From: Apostichopus japonicus
Taxonomy: Eukaryota; Echinodermata; Holothuroidea; Aspidochirotida; Stichopodidae
Direction of reading: 5' to 3'
Length of the DNA stretch: 64,000 nucleotides
NCBI RefSeq assembly: GCF_037975245.1
Contig: NC_092562.1
Location: 31,560,554-31,624,553 of the forward strand
Part shown: piece by piece, positions 11,346 to 22,699 of the stretch
Layout: each line of letters begins with the position of its first letter
Numbering within the stretch: the stretch's first letter is position 1
The notes under the pieces: model-generated
What the model was told of the DNA's origin: nothing
What the model saw: only the letters and a program-made list of their open reading frames with translations
Databases searched by the model: none
Position numbers and translations under genes: made by a program

Positions 11346-13732
11346 AGACCCATTTTATGGTCTGCTTAAAGACCTGCAGGTCTCGCAACCTTCTTGGTAA
11401 GATACTTCATGAGGCTCTACATCAAGTCGGTGGAATTTAGAATTGAACCCCCATAACTTTAAACCCGGTGCAAGGCAATGGTGTTCGCTGATTGTTCACG
11501 TACATTCGCATCACAAAGCATACTTAATTTTTGCATTTCTGGCTTTCCATATAAATGTGCGCAATAGAATAGCGTGTTAAGCGCCATTTTCTTTACACAA
11601 ATAGAGTTAGCGATTAGGTTTTGGTCCTATACAGCATAGGTACGGCTAATCTCCATAGAGCTATAACAAGAATCACCTTACATAAAGTCTGACTGTGTAC
11701 TCCTTGTTACTGACATCGCATATTTGAAATTGCATTGATAAAAGGATAAGACCAACTCATTAGGTTTGTGCTTATTTTACTAACCCAGGCTATGATAGTT
11801 TACGGGAAAAGATGAACATGGTTGCAGCATAGCCTAGGCTGTTACGGAAATTGCGTCATAGCATTTGTATAGATGTGTAATATATATGTATGCTGTGGTG
11901 TGCTATTCTCTATATGATGTAACTTTCGTGGTACATCTCGGTAAGCTGTAGAATATCCATGGTTTTGAAAACTTACGTCCAATCATGAAATGAAACAGGA
12001 TCAAATTGACGTCGTCGTGGAAACCTGTAATTTGGAAGACTAACCTCTTACAGTCTTAAACTCCAGAAGTTACAAAGTAGGATTAATATTCGGCATATCT
12101 TTTTTTTCTAATAGGGTTGTGAAATGAATGGAATGGTTTGCCTGAGAAAGTTGTACTTGCAAGTAGTGTGAGTGGGTTTAAGAACGCTCTGGACAAGTAC
12201 GGTTTTGAGGAGGAACAGTAAGGGGCATAGTTAGGCCAGGCCTAAATTAACTATTATAGTCAAGGCTAGTAGTAACATGCTAGTTCGTTGCAACCCTCAT
12301 TGGAGAGGGCGGGGGGGGGGGGGGGCCATGGAGTGACATACTGGTGCAGTCAGAAAACAGTATGAGGCTAGGCTATGTATTTGGTGGATTGGCTTTGGTT
12401 AATGCAGGGCTGGTAGCGTATCTGCTGTAGTTGGTTATTAGGATCATTCCCTGGGGGTTGATTAAAAGTTAGGTTATAATTTACAAAGCCCATACAATTA
12501 ACAGATCATGGCACATTCTCTAAATATAAAATAACTCTGGATAAAATAGTAATAAACAGTGAAAAGTTACCGTTGATTTGTTCTCTTCTCACATATTAAC
12601 ATTGAATCGTGATGTACAATATTGAAGGCTACGTAGTATACAGTAGGCTAGGCCTGAAAGTTGAGAGAGCCTTATTTTATGGGGTATTGTATGCAAGCTG
12701 ATTGGTGAAACAAGGAACACCTCTAACAACATTACTATAGTCTAGTTAGCATGTGCATTGATCCAAAGATATGGTTTAAAACCTAACGTCCCTGATTTCT
12801 GGGGACAGTCCCTGATTTCTGGGAAAGTCCCTGGACTTCATGTGTCGTCTCCAGATAACTAGTATATGCCTGGATATTTTAGTTTCAATTTTTCCAGTTT
12901 GGCCTACCATTCATAGAGATATATAATTCAACCTAGGTTAAGCTGTGATTATATATGCAAAACTAGGCTACAAACATACTTTGTAGTAATTGAATAAAGG
13001 CAACCCAGATCATTTGATAATATCATATAGCCTGTAATGAATTATGGAAAGCAGCATGTTGAACTTAGAAATGAATATTAACACTTAATTTCAGCAACCT
13101 TTACCGTTCTTGCATTGGATTGTTATTGTGGACAAAATACTCGTTTCTGGATGAGGTTTTCTCATAACCTTTTAAGCATTTGAAAACATAGGACCACCAA
13201 AACACTTAGCTTGAGATCCTCAAAATGCCTCTCTTATGGTGATATGTGAAATACGTAGTACTGGTAATAGCGCAGTATTTTAAAAGTTAGAAAATATATA
13301 GATAGGTAGCAGATACACTACTTAGGCTATGCAAGTAATACCAGTGAGTACAGCTGGTCTACAAATTTACAATTTATAGCCACTTGTTAAACGAGCAAGT
13401 GCATAAAATACTACCGGCTAAAGTCAAGTTTCCACTGTCATGTAGCTAACTTATAACACACATCAGTCAGCTTATGGGAGCAGACAAATAATATTTGCTG
13501 ATAATAATTAATAGTAATACTGGGTGCACTATGCTAGGTACAGAAATCACTCCTATTCTTAGACCGGTCATTGTTACTGATAATAAATGCGTTTATGTTG
13601 TTCATATCGGCTGCCAGGAATAACACAAGTACCTTTTTTCTACTGGCAAGGAGTGGAATCCACTGGTCAGTATTTAGCCAGTAAAATAGCCTGAAGTTGT
13701 AATACAATCTGTATTGTGCTTGAATCTTTCAG
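11346..13732. other. Upstream region of ZfB
   Basis: I see no supported exon. It contains the promoter-like block 11952-11987, a poly-G run near 12309-12325 and two copies of 'gtccctgatttctggg' near 12789-12823. Confidence 0.45.
11952..11987 (+). promoter_or_regulatory. Candidate ZfB promoter block with CCAAT box
   Basis: This is the counterpart of 1842-1889 upstream of ZfA, with the same order 'aatatccatgg', 'gaaaactta', 'ccaatcatg' and a shorter spacer. Function is inferred from this shared position upstream of two paralogues. Confidence 0.3.
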
Positions 13733-13846
13733 ACCATACAAAACCCAGTGCTGCAATCCGCCGAGATGCATCTCTAGAATTGGTACCTGGAATAGCTATC
13801 ATACTATCAGCTGAATCAACAGAACTGACCTACTGTTATCAAGATG
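13733..13846 (+). other. ZfB 5' exon ending on the initiator ATG
   Basis: Acceptor ctttcag, donor gtaggt, length 114 nt. ATG occupies 13844-13846, with an in-frame TGA six codons upstream and a good Kozak context (A at -3, G at +4 after splicing). Another frame is open across the whole exon but would hit TGA within five codons of the next exon. Confidence 0.5.
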
Positions 13847-16800
13847 GTAGGTATCCATATCATGTCTCTTTTCACATTCTCACATTTCTTTTACTTTTCT
13901 TAGAGAAAATTGTCATTGAGTTAATGTTTCACCCAGACCAAAGAAAAAGCATTTTGGATGTATGTATCTTGATCTCCATGTTAACATAGCATTTACTGTA
14001 CCTGAAATTTTGTAAGGTACAGTAAATATTGTATATGTGTGGATATAGCATTTACTGTACCTTAAATTTTGTAAGGTACAGTAAATATTGTATATGTGTG
14101 GATATAGCATTTACTGTACCTTAAATTTTGTAAGGTACAGTAAATATTGTATATGTGTGGATATAGCATTTACTGTACCTTAAATTTTGTAAGGTACAGT
14201 AAATATTGTATATGTGTGGATATAGCATTTACTGTACCTTAAATTTTGTAAGGTACAGTAAATATTGTATATGTGTGGATATACACATACTGTAGTTGCC
14301 TATTTCCAATCACCTGCATGCTGTAAATAAATTGCATGGTGGTCATTGGTCCTGAGAGGTGGTACATGATGTCTGGGCCGGTCACAGTTCTGAACTGCTG
14401 TAAACAAATTGTATGGTGGTCATTGGTTCTAAGTGGTGGTTCCTGATGTCTGGGTTACAATTTGAACTGCTGTAAATGATAGAAACGTGGTTTAAAATAG
14501 AGTCACGACATGTGTAGGCAATGGACAGGTTTAAACAGAAGCTTAACTCAAGTCCAGGCGTCAAATAGTTGCAATTTGTCATTAATTTTATGAAATATGT
14601 TAAAATGCTGACATCTTTCCAAGTGTACAAGTTGACAATTTTATGAAAAATCTTGGAATGACAACTTATTACATCTCTTCATTTCAACAATTTTCTGCAA
14701 AATATTAAGTTACACTTGAGGTTTTACCAAGTCTGTAGTTTAAAAATTTTCTGAAATTGAACAAAAATGATGAGATGGAAACTGATTATTGTACATTTCC
14801 TGATCTCATAAATTTTATGAAAAAGGTTAACGAAGTAGAGTTTATTCTTACATTTATCTTGATGGCACTTTAAGCTGCCATAGGTCACAGATGTTAAAAC
14901 CTTGAGGATGAAACTGAAAGTTGTTTTTTTATGAAGGTCTCCTCTAAGTTTTAGGTCTATTATGCACATCAAAGCAGGGTGTTGAAAGTAATATACTGCC
15001 ATGTCATTTGATTGCCTTGAAAAGGTGAGGATAAAAACTAGTAAGAGTCCTAACAAATCCTGTGTCAACTCAACATATACTATGTGTGGTCAATAGTGTA
15101 CAGTGGCCTACATCTCAAAACTGTAGCTGTTACCATTATTTCATTACATTCTGTGTTTTGTATAGTGTCTAGTTGTAACTATTTTGGTTGCTTTCTGTAT
15201 AGATTCATCATAACTTTACATTCTTCATGCAAATCATTTGATAAATGATAATACACGATGTCCAGTTTGAAATCATCCATTGGACTGGAAAACACTTCAA
15301 AGTACAGTATCCTCCATTTTGACTGAACTGCAAACTTTTTTAAAATTCAATATTTGTTTTTAATTGCTAACTTTATTTTTGCAGGGGGCCATCCAGGTTG
15401 AAGTCAAAATTTTAAGTGGTGCTAAACCCATCTTGTTTTCTTGGGAGAATCCTCTTAAGAAGTCTGTGGAGTGTGTCTTGGTGACGTGTGCCTGTCAGGC
15501 CCTTGGTCTACGTCACGGCAAGGCCAAGGGAAAGGATCGAACAGCTCTGACTTCTGGCAGCCAGCAGTGGGCGTCTAATCTTGCTCATGCACTGGAGAAG
15601 GCTGAAGTTGTGACATATGCTTCAATGGACCCTCTGGAGAGTATCGCTAACCATATTGATTTAAACGAGACAGAGGGGGTAGATCGGGAGTACTCGAAGG
15701 AGGAATGGAAACTACTCACAAAATATGAAAGACAGAAAATAAGAAGGAAAAGAAATAGACAGAAACAAAAGGAATCATTAGAGAGACAGAAAGAACAATT
15801 AGTTGTTTGCAATCAAGATGAGCCATCTGCTGCAACATTAATTGATGAAGTTTCAACATCCCCATGTGGACAAGATGACAGCGAAGTTATGGAGGCAGCT
15901 ACAACAGTTGATGAAGAGATGTGTGAACCAGTGGTTCCTAAGGATAAACAAATTGGAGAAGGTCTATTGGATGTGACATCCAATGGAGAGATGTATCCCA
16001 CAGGGAAGGACTTTGTGGTTGACCCTGATTCCAGTGAGGAAGTTACAGAGGTTAATACCTCAAGAGAAGTTGAAGTTGGGAGAACAGAGTGTGATGTGCC
16101 AAATGAAATTCTACCTGAGACACAGGTTATCACAACGCATGATCAACCTCAAGATGATTTGTTAAATGAAAGTTTAAAACAAAACCAGATTTGGAATGAT
16201 GGACATTCTGAGTCCATAACTACTGCTTCAGTCATCCCAACTGCAAACTCTGCTTACCTAGAGACAACTCATGAACCAGAAATAAGTAATGAAGTCACTT
16301 TAGAGGCCACTGTGTCAGCCGAAACCAGCAACCCTGTGACAATTATCTCTGTAGATGAGGCTGTTGCAAGTCACAAGGGTTCTAAAGTCACTACTGGCAG
16401 CTCAGATAACAACACAGTTCAATTTGTAGACATACAGGGAGCTGTAGTTGTGTCATCTGCTTTCCCAAGCTCAGTGTCATCCTCTCTCTCTGATGAGCAA
16501 ACACTTATGAAAGCTATTGACAGCATCATGGACATGTGCCCAGCACCAGAGATGGGTGAATCTCCAGTGCTCCCTGAGACCATGTATACGTTACCAACAA
16601 CAACCACAACACCAAATGAATTACCAAGAACTAAAGTGCCATTTATCAGAAACCTCACAGAAGAGGAACGGAAAAAGATGTTCAAATTCCAGTCAGACTC
16701 TGAGAGAGAAAACCAAGCTGCCTTGGAGTCTGGGAATGCTTGTCTCTGTGAACAGTGCGGTAAAATCTTTGGCCAACGTAATTTAAGCAAACATATGCAG

Positions 16801-18480
16801 ATTCACAAGAAAGGTAGGGAAAGAAATTTGATATGTGACAAATGTGGGAAAGGCTTTTATTTGAAGAGTGCCTTAAAAAACCATCTACAAGTCCACAATG
16901 ATAAGGCACAGTTTACTTGTCGTTACTGTCCCAAAAGTTACAAGTCATTCTTTGGACGCACCATCCATGAGCGCCTTCATTTTGCTGTTTACCCAGAAGA
17001 ATGTCAGAATTGTGAACGTAAGTTCAAAAGTAATCGCGAGTTGAAGATTCATTTAGCTAGTGGTCACTGTGATAACAATGTCAAGGGGAAAAGAAAACCC
17101 AAGATGTGCGGCTACACTCGTAAATCATCTGTTCCGATGAAGCACGGCCAGTTTGGCTCAACTACCTGTCACATTTGCAACAAAGTCTTGCGCACTGGTT
17201 CCTTCCGAGCTCACATGCTGGTGCATCAGGGCAAGATGTACACGTGTTCAATTTGTAACAAAGTGATGGCATTTTCAACAAGATATTACCACTTGAGAAT
17301 GCACAAGAACAAAAAAGATTTCAAATGTAACGTCTGCACAAAGGAGTTTCTTACTAAGCAAGCTTTGGTAGCACACTTGAGGGTGCACACTGGTGAGAGA
17401 CCCATCAAATGCAGGTGAGGACAATTAAATCTTCCTCCAAGAGATTCATTTAGATTTAGGATATGAGTCAGTGAACTTACCTTCTCTACCGTGTCTAATT
17501 AGCTCTCTGGTATTAACAACATATCTGTAATCCATGTGAAAGAATATTACTACTTTAAGCTCCAGGTTTTTCTTCTAATATTGATAGAATATTTCTTTAT
17601 ATTAATTTTCAGGCACTGTGACAGAATGTTTTCCAGATATAGTTCCCGTGAGGTTCATGAAGCCTCTCATACAGGGGAAAGGGCATTTAAGTGTACCATC
17701 TGTGATAAGTCCTGGAAAGACAGGTCATCTTATTGGTTGCATATGAAGAAAAACCACCCTGGAGAGTAAGTAGCTGAGATTCCAGTTTCTAAACTGAAAA
17801 GAAATCATTTAACTTTAGTATAAGGAGCAGCTGATGGGGAGAGGAAGAGCTCTTGTGACCTTTCAGGGAATTTATTGAAGCTTCCTCCTTAGTTCCATTA
17901 CTTGCTTTTTTAACACCTGATTTGTTCAAGTTATAGGTTTTTCAAAATTTTTATAAAAAAAGAAATTTGTAGCACAATATGAAACACTATTCTACCAACT
18001 GGACTTTGATAATACGTTGAAAAATTGGTCATTGGTCAAACATGTGTGTCCTCTTATTACTACTCTCTTTTAATATCATTCATGGTTTTTCTAACGGGGG
18101 TGTTTATTTATATATTATTTTCGGAAAGGGGGGGGAAGGGGAGCCACAGGAGGTGGGGAGATCTAGATAAATGTAAGTCTAACAGTTTTTCAGGTGGTAC
18201 AAACTATATTTATTTTGTGTATTAATATATGTATATTTATATTACACCGGACATATTAACTCTATGTTTATTAATTTTGAGCACCAGTGTCAATGAAGAC
18301 AGATTCAAAGTGTGGCTCTTCAAGCTATCCGATCAAGTATGATCTGTGTGACATGGCCGTATATAATCTGTTTATTCTCTCCTATCTTGTAGACCTCTTT
18401 ACTACAGACGACTCTCAGCACAGATTAATAGCGAACGTAAGACTCAGGGGATTGAACTTCAGCCATCAATTGCAGAATGA
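13844..18480 (+). CDS. ZfB: nine-finger C2H2 zinc-finger protein, tandem paralogue 2
   Basis: Exons are 13844-13846, 15385-17414, 17613-17765 and 18393-18480, giving 757 residues. The layout is that of ZfA: N-terminal domain, basic patch, long acidic Ser/Thr linker, nine C2H2 fingers starting near residue 456, and a short tail (PLYYRRLSAQINSERK). Large parts of the linker are nearly identical to ZfA at the DNA level, while the fingers and one linker segment differ substantially. Finger 4 is C2H2 here (H-X4-H) where ZfA has C2HC. A nuclear DNA-binding regulator is the likely role, inferred from the fingers. The first intron holds five tandem 59-bp hairpin units. The coding exons are firm; the ATG assignment is inferred. 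Confidence 0.85.
13990..14284. repeat. Five tandem 59-bp units, each a 14-bp-stem hairpin
   Basis: Units start at 13990, 14049, 14108, 14167 and 14226. Each contains 'atttactgtacctt', a 9-nt loop, then its exact complement 'aaggtacagtaaat'. Unit 1 has one mismatch in the stem. The array lies in the first intron of ZfB, about 140 bp after the donor. Confidence 0.93.
14310..14480. repeat. Short duplicated segment downstream of the hairpin array
   Basis: Two copies of about 80 bp sharing 'ctgtaaa.aaattg.atggtggtcattggt' and 'atgatgtctggg', then a third partial start 'gaactgctgtaaa'. Confidence 0.7.
15385..17414 (+). CDS. ZfB large coding exon
   Basis: Acceptor tttttgcag before GGG GCC; donor gtgagg after TGC AG, phase 2. 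It codes for the N-terminal domain, the linker and fingers 1-7. Confidence 0.9.
17613..17765 (+). CDS. ZfB exon with fingers 8 and 9
   Basis: Acceptor aattttcag, donor gtaagt, 153 nt. It codes HCDRMFSRYS..H..H and CTICDKSWKDRSSYWLH..NH, ending NHPGE. Confidence 0.92.
18393..18480 (+). CDS. ZfB last coding exon
   Basis: Acceptor tatcttgtag, 88 nt, ending at TGA 18478-18480. No canonical AATAAA follows within 600 bp. Confidence 0.85.
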
Positions 18481-19114
18481 TTTCTACTTTGGGGATGCAG
18501 AGATATCAACACTATTGTGCCTTACAAGAGCTATCAGTGTACTGATGAACAGATCAGCCTGCAATGTACTCAGTGTAATCATTACTACTAACTTATAAGC
18601 CAAACTGTGTTGAGTTCCTCCAGGGTGTGTTTACTGCTATTCTACCTCTTGACAACTTTGTTACCTGTGTAGAATACTGTAGTATAACCCAGACAAATAG
18701 ATTTCAAATATTTTTTGACGATTGCTAATTGTAAGAATATTTGCTGACTCGATCTGTTTCCTTTATTGTATAGCTGAACCTTGTTCCTCCATTTTGTTAA
18801 GTTGTTTGCTTATTGAATACTTTATAAACTTGGTACGTTCCATTTTCATAATTTCTGATATGTTGGATTGTTTGCTACCATTTTCTTGATACCAAAACTG
18901 GACATATCAATTCCAAAATAGGTTCCTAATTGAACACCGCTTTGATACAGGTTGATCAGCTCCTTCATGAGTTTCATTATTCTGTATTATACAACACCTA
19001 ATTGTATTCTGGTCATTTGATTGGTCAATTGCTCGTTGATTGCATGCAAAATCCACTCTATTCCACTCTATGAAATAGAACTGTGGGTTATACTTTTTTG
19101 ATAGCACTTTTTTC

Positions 19115-19494
19115 CAGTGGCGTAGGAAGGTACTTTTGAGTGGGGGGGCTGAAGACTGATGGTCGGCCTGGGGGAGGGGTCTAAGGGGAGGGGTGTCCCC
19201 CTCCCTTTTGGATTTTTTTGCATTTCCAGGTAGCCTTTGATGCAATTTGGTGCAATATAGCACACTTCAACACCGACTCCATTTTGTAAACTAAATTTTG
19301 TATTTTCACCTGGCCTTAGATGCAATTTGGTGCTCCAAATGAGATTTTTTTCTCATTTGGAAATGAAAAAGGAGTTTTCAGACTTGCGAAGCGGGGGGGC
19401 GGAATGATACTTCCGCCCCTCCACATTTTTCACTGGGGGGGCTGGCGCCCTCCCCCCCAGAAACCCCCCCCCCCCCCCGGTTCCTATGCCCTTG
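19115..19494 (+). mobile_element. hAT-like MITE 1
   Basis: The 380-bp element starts CAGTGGCGTAGGAAGG and ends with the complement of CAAGGGCATAGGAACC, an imperfect 16-bp terminal inverted repeat. It is flanked by an 8-bp duplication CTTTTTTC (19107-19114 and 19495-19502). An 8-bp duplication and CA-start termini fit the hAT superfamily. It has no transposase and a C/G-rich interior. Confidence 0.8.
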
Positions 19495-20635
19495 CTTTTT
19501 TCAATGGTAAGAGAGCAGAGAAACCTGTCTGTACAAAACAATCTGTTGCATGAGTGCATTTTACATCCAATTATATCCAAATTTGACGGTGTTGTATAAA
19601 ACAAATAATGAATGGTTTGCATTCGTGCAATAGTGCAAATATTTCATTCGTTGAAAGATGTAATTTGTTCCATTCAACTCGGCTGCGCATCGTTGAATGG
19701 AACATTCCATATTTCAACTCATGAAATATTTGCACTATTGCACTCATAACCATTCATTATGTGTATATTATTTCATTGTCAACCAGAACAGCAAATATAC
19801 GTGTACCATGAAATGTTTCACTCCAGGTCAAGAATGTGGCTTGCTTTAATACCAACTCTTTTAAAATATACTGTACCTCTCATTCTCAATGCTTCAAAAT
19901 CCAGTGCTGATTTGTGGAAAGTAGTGACATTTATGTTTTGGAAGGATGGGTATTAAACCTTTTATAATTTCTGAGTACTGTGGAAAGTAGTGACATTAAT
20001 GTTGTGGAAGGATGGGTTCTAATTTTTTTTTTTTTTTGGAGAACTGTGGGATTGTGAAGTCTCCAAATGCATGCAGACATGAATTTGCATATCTTACTCC
20101 GTAATAAATGGAAACAAAAGAAATATTATAATGGAATGGTTACTAAAATTTTTGGTTGTCTTTGTTTTAGACATCTCAAAATTGATAACTCGACCTCTGA
20201 CCTCACCAGAATTAGTCCATGGATGCAGCTGTCATTGCTCCCCACCCCTCCCCCACCCATTCCACCCCCTCCCCTCTTTAACTGCTATTGGGAACAAATG
20301 CATCGGATTCAATCTAACGGCTAAATAAAATGAGATGTGACTGAATCCCATTACTGCCGAATATGTTTACCTCGGTTGAGATAGATGACAACATCTAATC
20401 CATCAAGTTGAAGTCCCAATAAGTACTGGTTTTGTATTTAGAGTCTAAATGACTTGAAAACTGGGCTAAATCTTGTTTAGGGTAGCTACAATTTATTTAG
20501 AATAGCATAAACGAATTTCCATAGTTCTCGTACAATGTTGCATTACTGGACACACCCCAATGTCTCTTACCACCTCTCTCCCATTCCCCTCACCCACCCT
20601 CATCTCTTCTAGCTCAAAATCTATATAATAATGGC

Positions 20636-20991
20636 CATAGGCGTAGGAGCCCAATTTGATTTGGGGGGGGGGGGGGGGGGCTGTAACAAGTTGCCTGAAA
20701 AATATAACCAAAATTTTCGCGCTCCGCGCGAGTTCAACATCTTTATGTGCATATCATATAGACATGCATCGGTTATTACATCACATGCCAATAACATAAA
20801 ATCATTTGCCGTGTTATTACCCTTCCATATTGGTTATAATTATTGGGGAAGTCGTTACAATAATAATGATAATAATAATATCACTTTAACCATTGAAAAA
20901 CACATTGCAAATTATCTTTCTTTCAGTAGGTGCCCGAAAATTTCTCAGCATATTGCCCGAATTTTCACCAAAAAAAACTCCTACGCCTATG
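20636..20991 (+). mobile_element. hAT-like MITE 2
   Basis: The terminal inverted repeat is a perfect 14 bp (CATAGGCGTAGGAG) with the 8-bp duplication ATAATGGC at 20628-20635 and 20992-20999. The interior has a poly-G run and the GC word 'cgcgctccgcgcg'. Non-autonomous. Confidence 0.88.
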
Positions 20992-21078
20992 ATAATGGCT
21001 CATAAATTTGAAAGTGCCATAATAGTCTAAACCATCAACCAGCTTATGGTAACTAGAACATGTCACTTGAAAACTTGT

Positions 21079-21391
21079 CAGGCGTGTAGCCAAGGGGGGG
21101 GGTGGCGAAAGGAGCAGCCGCCCCCATCCCCCTTGAGCATATTTAAAAAAAAAAAAGTTTTTATGATATCGCTAGTAATTTCAAAAGAGAAAATGCTAAG
21201 ATGCAACTTACAAGGCCTGGGAAGTGCCATTTCCAGCGATCTGGGAGGCATTTTTAGCCTAAATTTTCTTGTGCGCTTCGCGCCAATCATGGTGGCGCTA
21301 CGCTTAGATAGTTTGCAATGCCGTTTCTACGGCTCTGATAGTTTGCCTACATTTTCGCCCCTCCCTTGGCAAATTCCTGGCTACGCGCCTG
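21079..21391 (+). mobile_element. hAT-like MITE 3
   Basis: It starts CAGGCGTGTAGCCA and ends with the complement of CAGGCGCGTAGCCA, flanked by the 8-bp duplication AAACTTGT (21071-21078 and 21392-21399). No transposase. Confidence 0.88.
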
Positions 21392-21724
21392 AAACTTGTA
21401 CCTTTGGAAAATTACAAATTTTGAGTGTAGTTTAACAGATCAATGCAAGGGATGTTCTGGTGTTATACACTGTAAATCTAATATTGAAGAGAAAAATATT
21501 CCACTCTGTCAGTTGAAAATACCATCGCAATATCTTGCTCCTAAGTCATAACAGATTGAAAAAAAAAACATTTTGAACAACTAAACTTTTCATTGATCCA
21601 GTAAGTGAATCACAGTAGGTGGTCTCTTATGCAATCGAGGTAAATGTTCTACAGAATCTTTACCAGATGCATTTGGAATTTTTGCTGCGCTGTCAATGTT
21701 CTCTACTGACTCCTCTATTTTTAG

Positions 21725-21936
21725 AATTTCGAAGAAAAGTTTGATCATGAATCGGATTTGTTGCAACACCAGAGTTATGTTATGTGCTCCTTTGAAGTTC
21801 GATTTTCAATTGGCGTTCCATACAAAATAAGCACTACTAGCTACCCTAGACACTTTCTAAAGTTGCATCAAGACCCGGCCTACAATCTTTGTTTGGTTGT
21901 ATCGACAGCAGGAATTGAGATTGAAAGTTGGCGAAG
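21725..21936 (+). other. Candidate ZfC upstream exon with long open frame
   Basis: Acceptor ctatttttag, donor gtaagt, 212 nt with one frame open throughout. That frame continues through 22614-22699 without a stop. It is out of frame with ZfC and would end at TAA 23079-23081 after splicing, so it is either an overlapping upstream ORF of about 92 residues (ATG at 21782) or part of an unrecognised separate product. I recognise no domain in it. Confidence 0.4.
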
Positions 21937-22613
21937 GTAAGTAGGGAGCATTTGGGATTTCAGCCAATGTTTGCTATTTACGTATAATTTTTCAGCTTGT
22001 CTGTCCCACTTTACGCATCGATTGTTTCCTAGGCCTAGTCTAATGTAGTTTTAGCCTAACGTAGCAGGATACAGTAGGTAACGCAAGTGAACAGATTATG
22101 CGAACCGGCATTTAGTCAAAATTTGGTCAATCGGGAGGACATTTACTTATCGAGTTAATGAAAAATTTCGATCAAACTCCGTCCAAAGACACGCAAAAAC
22201 ACAGCTCGATTAAAGTCAGCCTTTTCTAACTGCGAACTGCAAAAGTTACTGAATGGTGGTCAAACGTCTGAAACAATTCTCAATTGAACATATTCAGTGT
22301 CAAGTGAAGGCCTAACTTAATCCTGTACCAAGATTCAAGATAGAATCTGCTCATTCTTAGTAGGCCTACTTGTGATTAAAATGTATCGGTATGACACATC
22401 AATCAAATGTACCATTATACACTAGGGGTCGTTCAAAGTTTTCTGGGCTGAAAACATTTACTAAACTATATTAATGAAAGCAGTCTGAGTAACAAACTGT
22501 GAATGTTGTTGTTATTGTAGATGCTAGAAGTCTGGGTTGAAACATTAACTATGTTATTAATGATAGCTCTGACTTTCTTCCATTCTTGATAATGTTTTGA
22601 CTTTGTCTTTCAG

Positions 22614-22699
22614 GTACTTTCTAAAAAGAGTACAGTGTGTAGGCTTCTCCTTCAGTGCTAATAATATCTTTGCAACAGTACCACCAGCAAACAGAAATG
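22614..22699 (+). other. ZfC 5' exon ending on the initiator ATG
   Basis: Acceptor gtctttcag, donor gtatgt, 86 nt. ATG at 22697-22699 is followed by a phase-0 junction to GGT GCA at 23044. The ATG frame has a TAG 19 codons upstream. The other frame carries the open reading frame from 21725. Confidence 0.5.

Larger units (their letters stand above)
18481..21724. other. ZfB 3' UTR and spacer rich in MITEs
   Basis: No gene seen. The stretch holds three of the four MITEs described below, poly-T and poly-G runs (20027-20038, 20663-20681), and an inverted pair around 19615-19745 ('gtgcaatagtgcaaatatttcat' mirrored) that forms a long imperfect hairpin. Confidence 0.5.
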
